Positions 62,982 through 64,000 of a stretch of 64,000 nucleotides of DNA are shown here, piece by piece. Position 1 is the first letter of the stretch. Each line of letters begins with the position of its first letter. Below the pieces are notes generated by a model. It was not told the origin of the DNA. It made no database searches and saw nothing but the letters and a program-made list of their open reading frames with translations. The DNA is from an uncultured Acidobacteriota bacterium (GTDB taxonomy: Bacteria > Acidobacteriota > Terriglobia > Bryobacterales > Bryobacteraceae), in the NCBI GenBank assembly GCA_900696665.1, contig CAADGY010000306.1, forward strand, positions 1-64,000, read 5' to 3'. The position numbers and the translations under genes were made by a program.

Positions 62982-64000
62982 TTGAATTCTCAAAACGGCC
63001 AGAACGGCAAGAGTAATCCCTATGCTCTCGCAATGCAGAATTTCGAAGCAGCCGCCGACCTCCTCGAACTGAATGCCGACATCCGGAATATGATCCGCGC
63101 TCCCGAACGCGCTCTCTCCGTCACGGTTCCCGTTCGAATGGACGACGGACATATTCAGTGCTTCGAGGGATATCGCGTTCAGCATAATACGGCGCGCGGC
63201 CCCGCCAAGGGCGGCATACGCTTTCATCCCAACGTCACGCTCGATGAGGTAAAAGCTCTCGCAACCTGGATGACCTGGAAGTGCGCGGTGGTGGACATCC
63301 CGTTCGGCGGTGGGAAGGGCGGGGTTACGTGCAATCCGAAGTTCCTGTCCATGGCCGAAATCGAACGTCTGACGCGGCGCTACACGACGGCTATCCTGCC
63401 CATTATTGGACCGGGCCAGGACATACCCGCACCGGATGTCTACACCAATCCCCAAATCATGGCCTGGATCATGGACACCTACAGCATGACCAGGGGCTAC
63501 CTGATTCCCGGCGTCGTCACCGGCAAGCCCATAACCCTTGGCGGTTCCCTGGGGCGCAATGAAGCCACCGGGCGCGGCGTGTTCCACGCCATCGAGAGCG
63601 CCTGCCAGCATCTCCGGCTTCCCGTCAAGGGAGCCAGGGTTGTGGTCGACGGCTTTGGAAACGCGGGATCCGTGGCCGCGCATCTGCTGGACAGCGCGCA
63701 AGCGGATGTCATCGCGGTAAGCGACTCCCGCGGCGCTGTTTATAATCCCGAAGGATTGCACATTCCGAAGCTGATGCTGCACAAAGAGAAGACCGGCACG
63801 GTCTGTAATTTTCCGGGCGGCGAGTGCATTGCTCCCGTGGAGTTGCTGAAACTGGAATGCGACATTCTGATCCCGGCAGCTCTCGAAAACACAGTTCATG
63901 GCGGCAACGCGCCTCACGTGCGGGCTAAGGTGATTGCGGAGGCCGCCAACGGCCCTCTCACACCCGAGGCGGATGCCGTCCTGCGCGAAAAAAACACCTT
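62982..64000 (+). CDS. Glu/Leu/Phe/Val dehydrogenase (glutamate dehydrogenase family), cut by right edge
   Basis: The first 339 codons of an oxidative-deaminating dehydrogenase; the 3' end lies outside the window. The start is TTG at 62982 with AGGAG about 10 bases upstream; a later in-frame ATG at 63033 would remove the NPYALAMQNFEAAAD segment seen in homologues. ARGPAKGGIRFHPNV is the glutamate-binding stretch, KCAVVDIPFGGGKGGV carries the catalytic-site lysines, and VVVDGFGNAGSVAAHLL is the NAD(P) Rossmann motif. DIPAPDVYTNPQIMAWIMDTY is typical of hexameric glutamate dehydrogenases. The cofactor preference was not determined. Confidence 0.93.
   Translation, partial: MNSQNGQNGKSNPYALAMQNFEAAADLLELNADIRNMIRAPERALSVTVPVRMDDGHIQCFEGYRVQHNTARGPAKGGIRFHPNVTLDEVKALATWMTWKCAVVDIPFGGGKGGVTCNPKFLSMAEIERLTRRYTTAILPIIGPGQDIPAPDVYTNPQIMAWIMDTYSMTRGYLIPGVVTGKPITLGGSLGRNEATGRGVFHAIESACQHLRLPVKGARVVVDGFGNAGSVAAHLLDSAQADVIAVSDSRGAVYNPEGLHIPKLMLHKEKTGTVCNFPGGECIAPVELLKLECDILIPAALENTVHGGNAPHVRAKVIAEAANGPLTPEADAVLREKNT

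Noticed and set aside
62940-63917. 325-codon minus-strand frame at the right end
   Set aside because: It is antisense to the glutamate dehydrogenase-family gene, whose conserved motifs are unambiguous.

Overview
The window looks like a chromosomal segment of an acidobacterium of the Solibacter/Bryobacter type. The reasons are the high G+C content, two TonB-dependent receptors with an N-terminal carboxypeptidase-regulatory-like domain, an ECF sigma factor translationally coupled to a Ser/Thr kinase with a TPR tail, many secreted enzymes with 'RREFL/RRTFL' leaders, a PEP-CTERM protein, and frequent GTG/TTG starts. This placement is inference from gene content. No rRNA, tRNA, CRISPR array or insertion sequence was found.

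Layout. 0.2-2.5 kb: a secreted SUMF1-like/PL11-like fusion. 2.5-9.0 kb (minus): a run of five genes, namely a nucleotide-translocase-like membrane protein with HEAT repeats, a cNMP-binding protein, a soluble histidine kinase, a response regulator and a PQQ dehydrogenase. 9.7-15.4 kb: a large Gly-rich, coiled-coil protein with an apparent Tc-toxin A-like C-terminus, divergent from the ECF sigma/Ser-Thr kinase pair. 15.4-18.0 kb: two more histidine kinases, each with degenerate parts. 18.3-31.3 kb: two TonB-type receptors flanking a HEAT-tailed sulfatase, a lone nuoM, a radical SAM/SPASM protein, a TIGR01777 epimerase, a DUF350 protein and an AlaC-type aminotransferase.

31.4-40.0 kb: nth, a zinc-ribbon membrane protein, a NadD-like nucleotidyltransferase, the rpoD-dnaG pair, and a two-gene membrane unit. 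40.1-49.4 kb: a PEP mutase-family enzyme, cysD-cysN (CysN with a vestigial APS kinase domain), a secreted esterase coupled to a sulfatase, a DUF5715 peptidase-like protein and a CrtI-like oxidoreductase. 49.5-53.5 kb: a small unknown protein, a beta-helix protein and a Gfo/Idh/MocA oxidoreductase. 53.5-57.5 kb (minus): the conserved phoH-ybeY-corC-era block plus a BON protein. 57.7-59.2 kb: an intact 2Fe-2S subunit followed by the decayed remnant of its molybdopterin partner. 59.2-64 kb: a PEP-CTERM protein, a secreted mannonate dehydratase-like protein, a GH29 fucosidase and a glutamate dehydrogenase-family gene cut by the right edge.

How it fits together. The secreted sulfatases, fucosidase, PL11-like protein, beta-helix protein, mannonate dehydratase-like enzyme and TonB receptors suggest use of sulfated, fucose- or uronate-containing polysaccharides. 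Sulfate assimilation (cysDN) and core housekeeping genes are interspersed. The most unusual object is the Tc-toxin-like protein beside the sigma/kinase pair.
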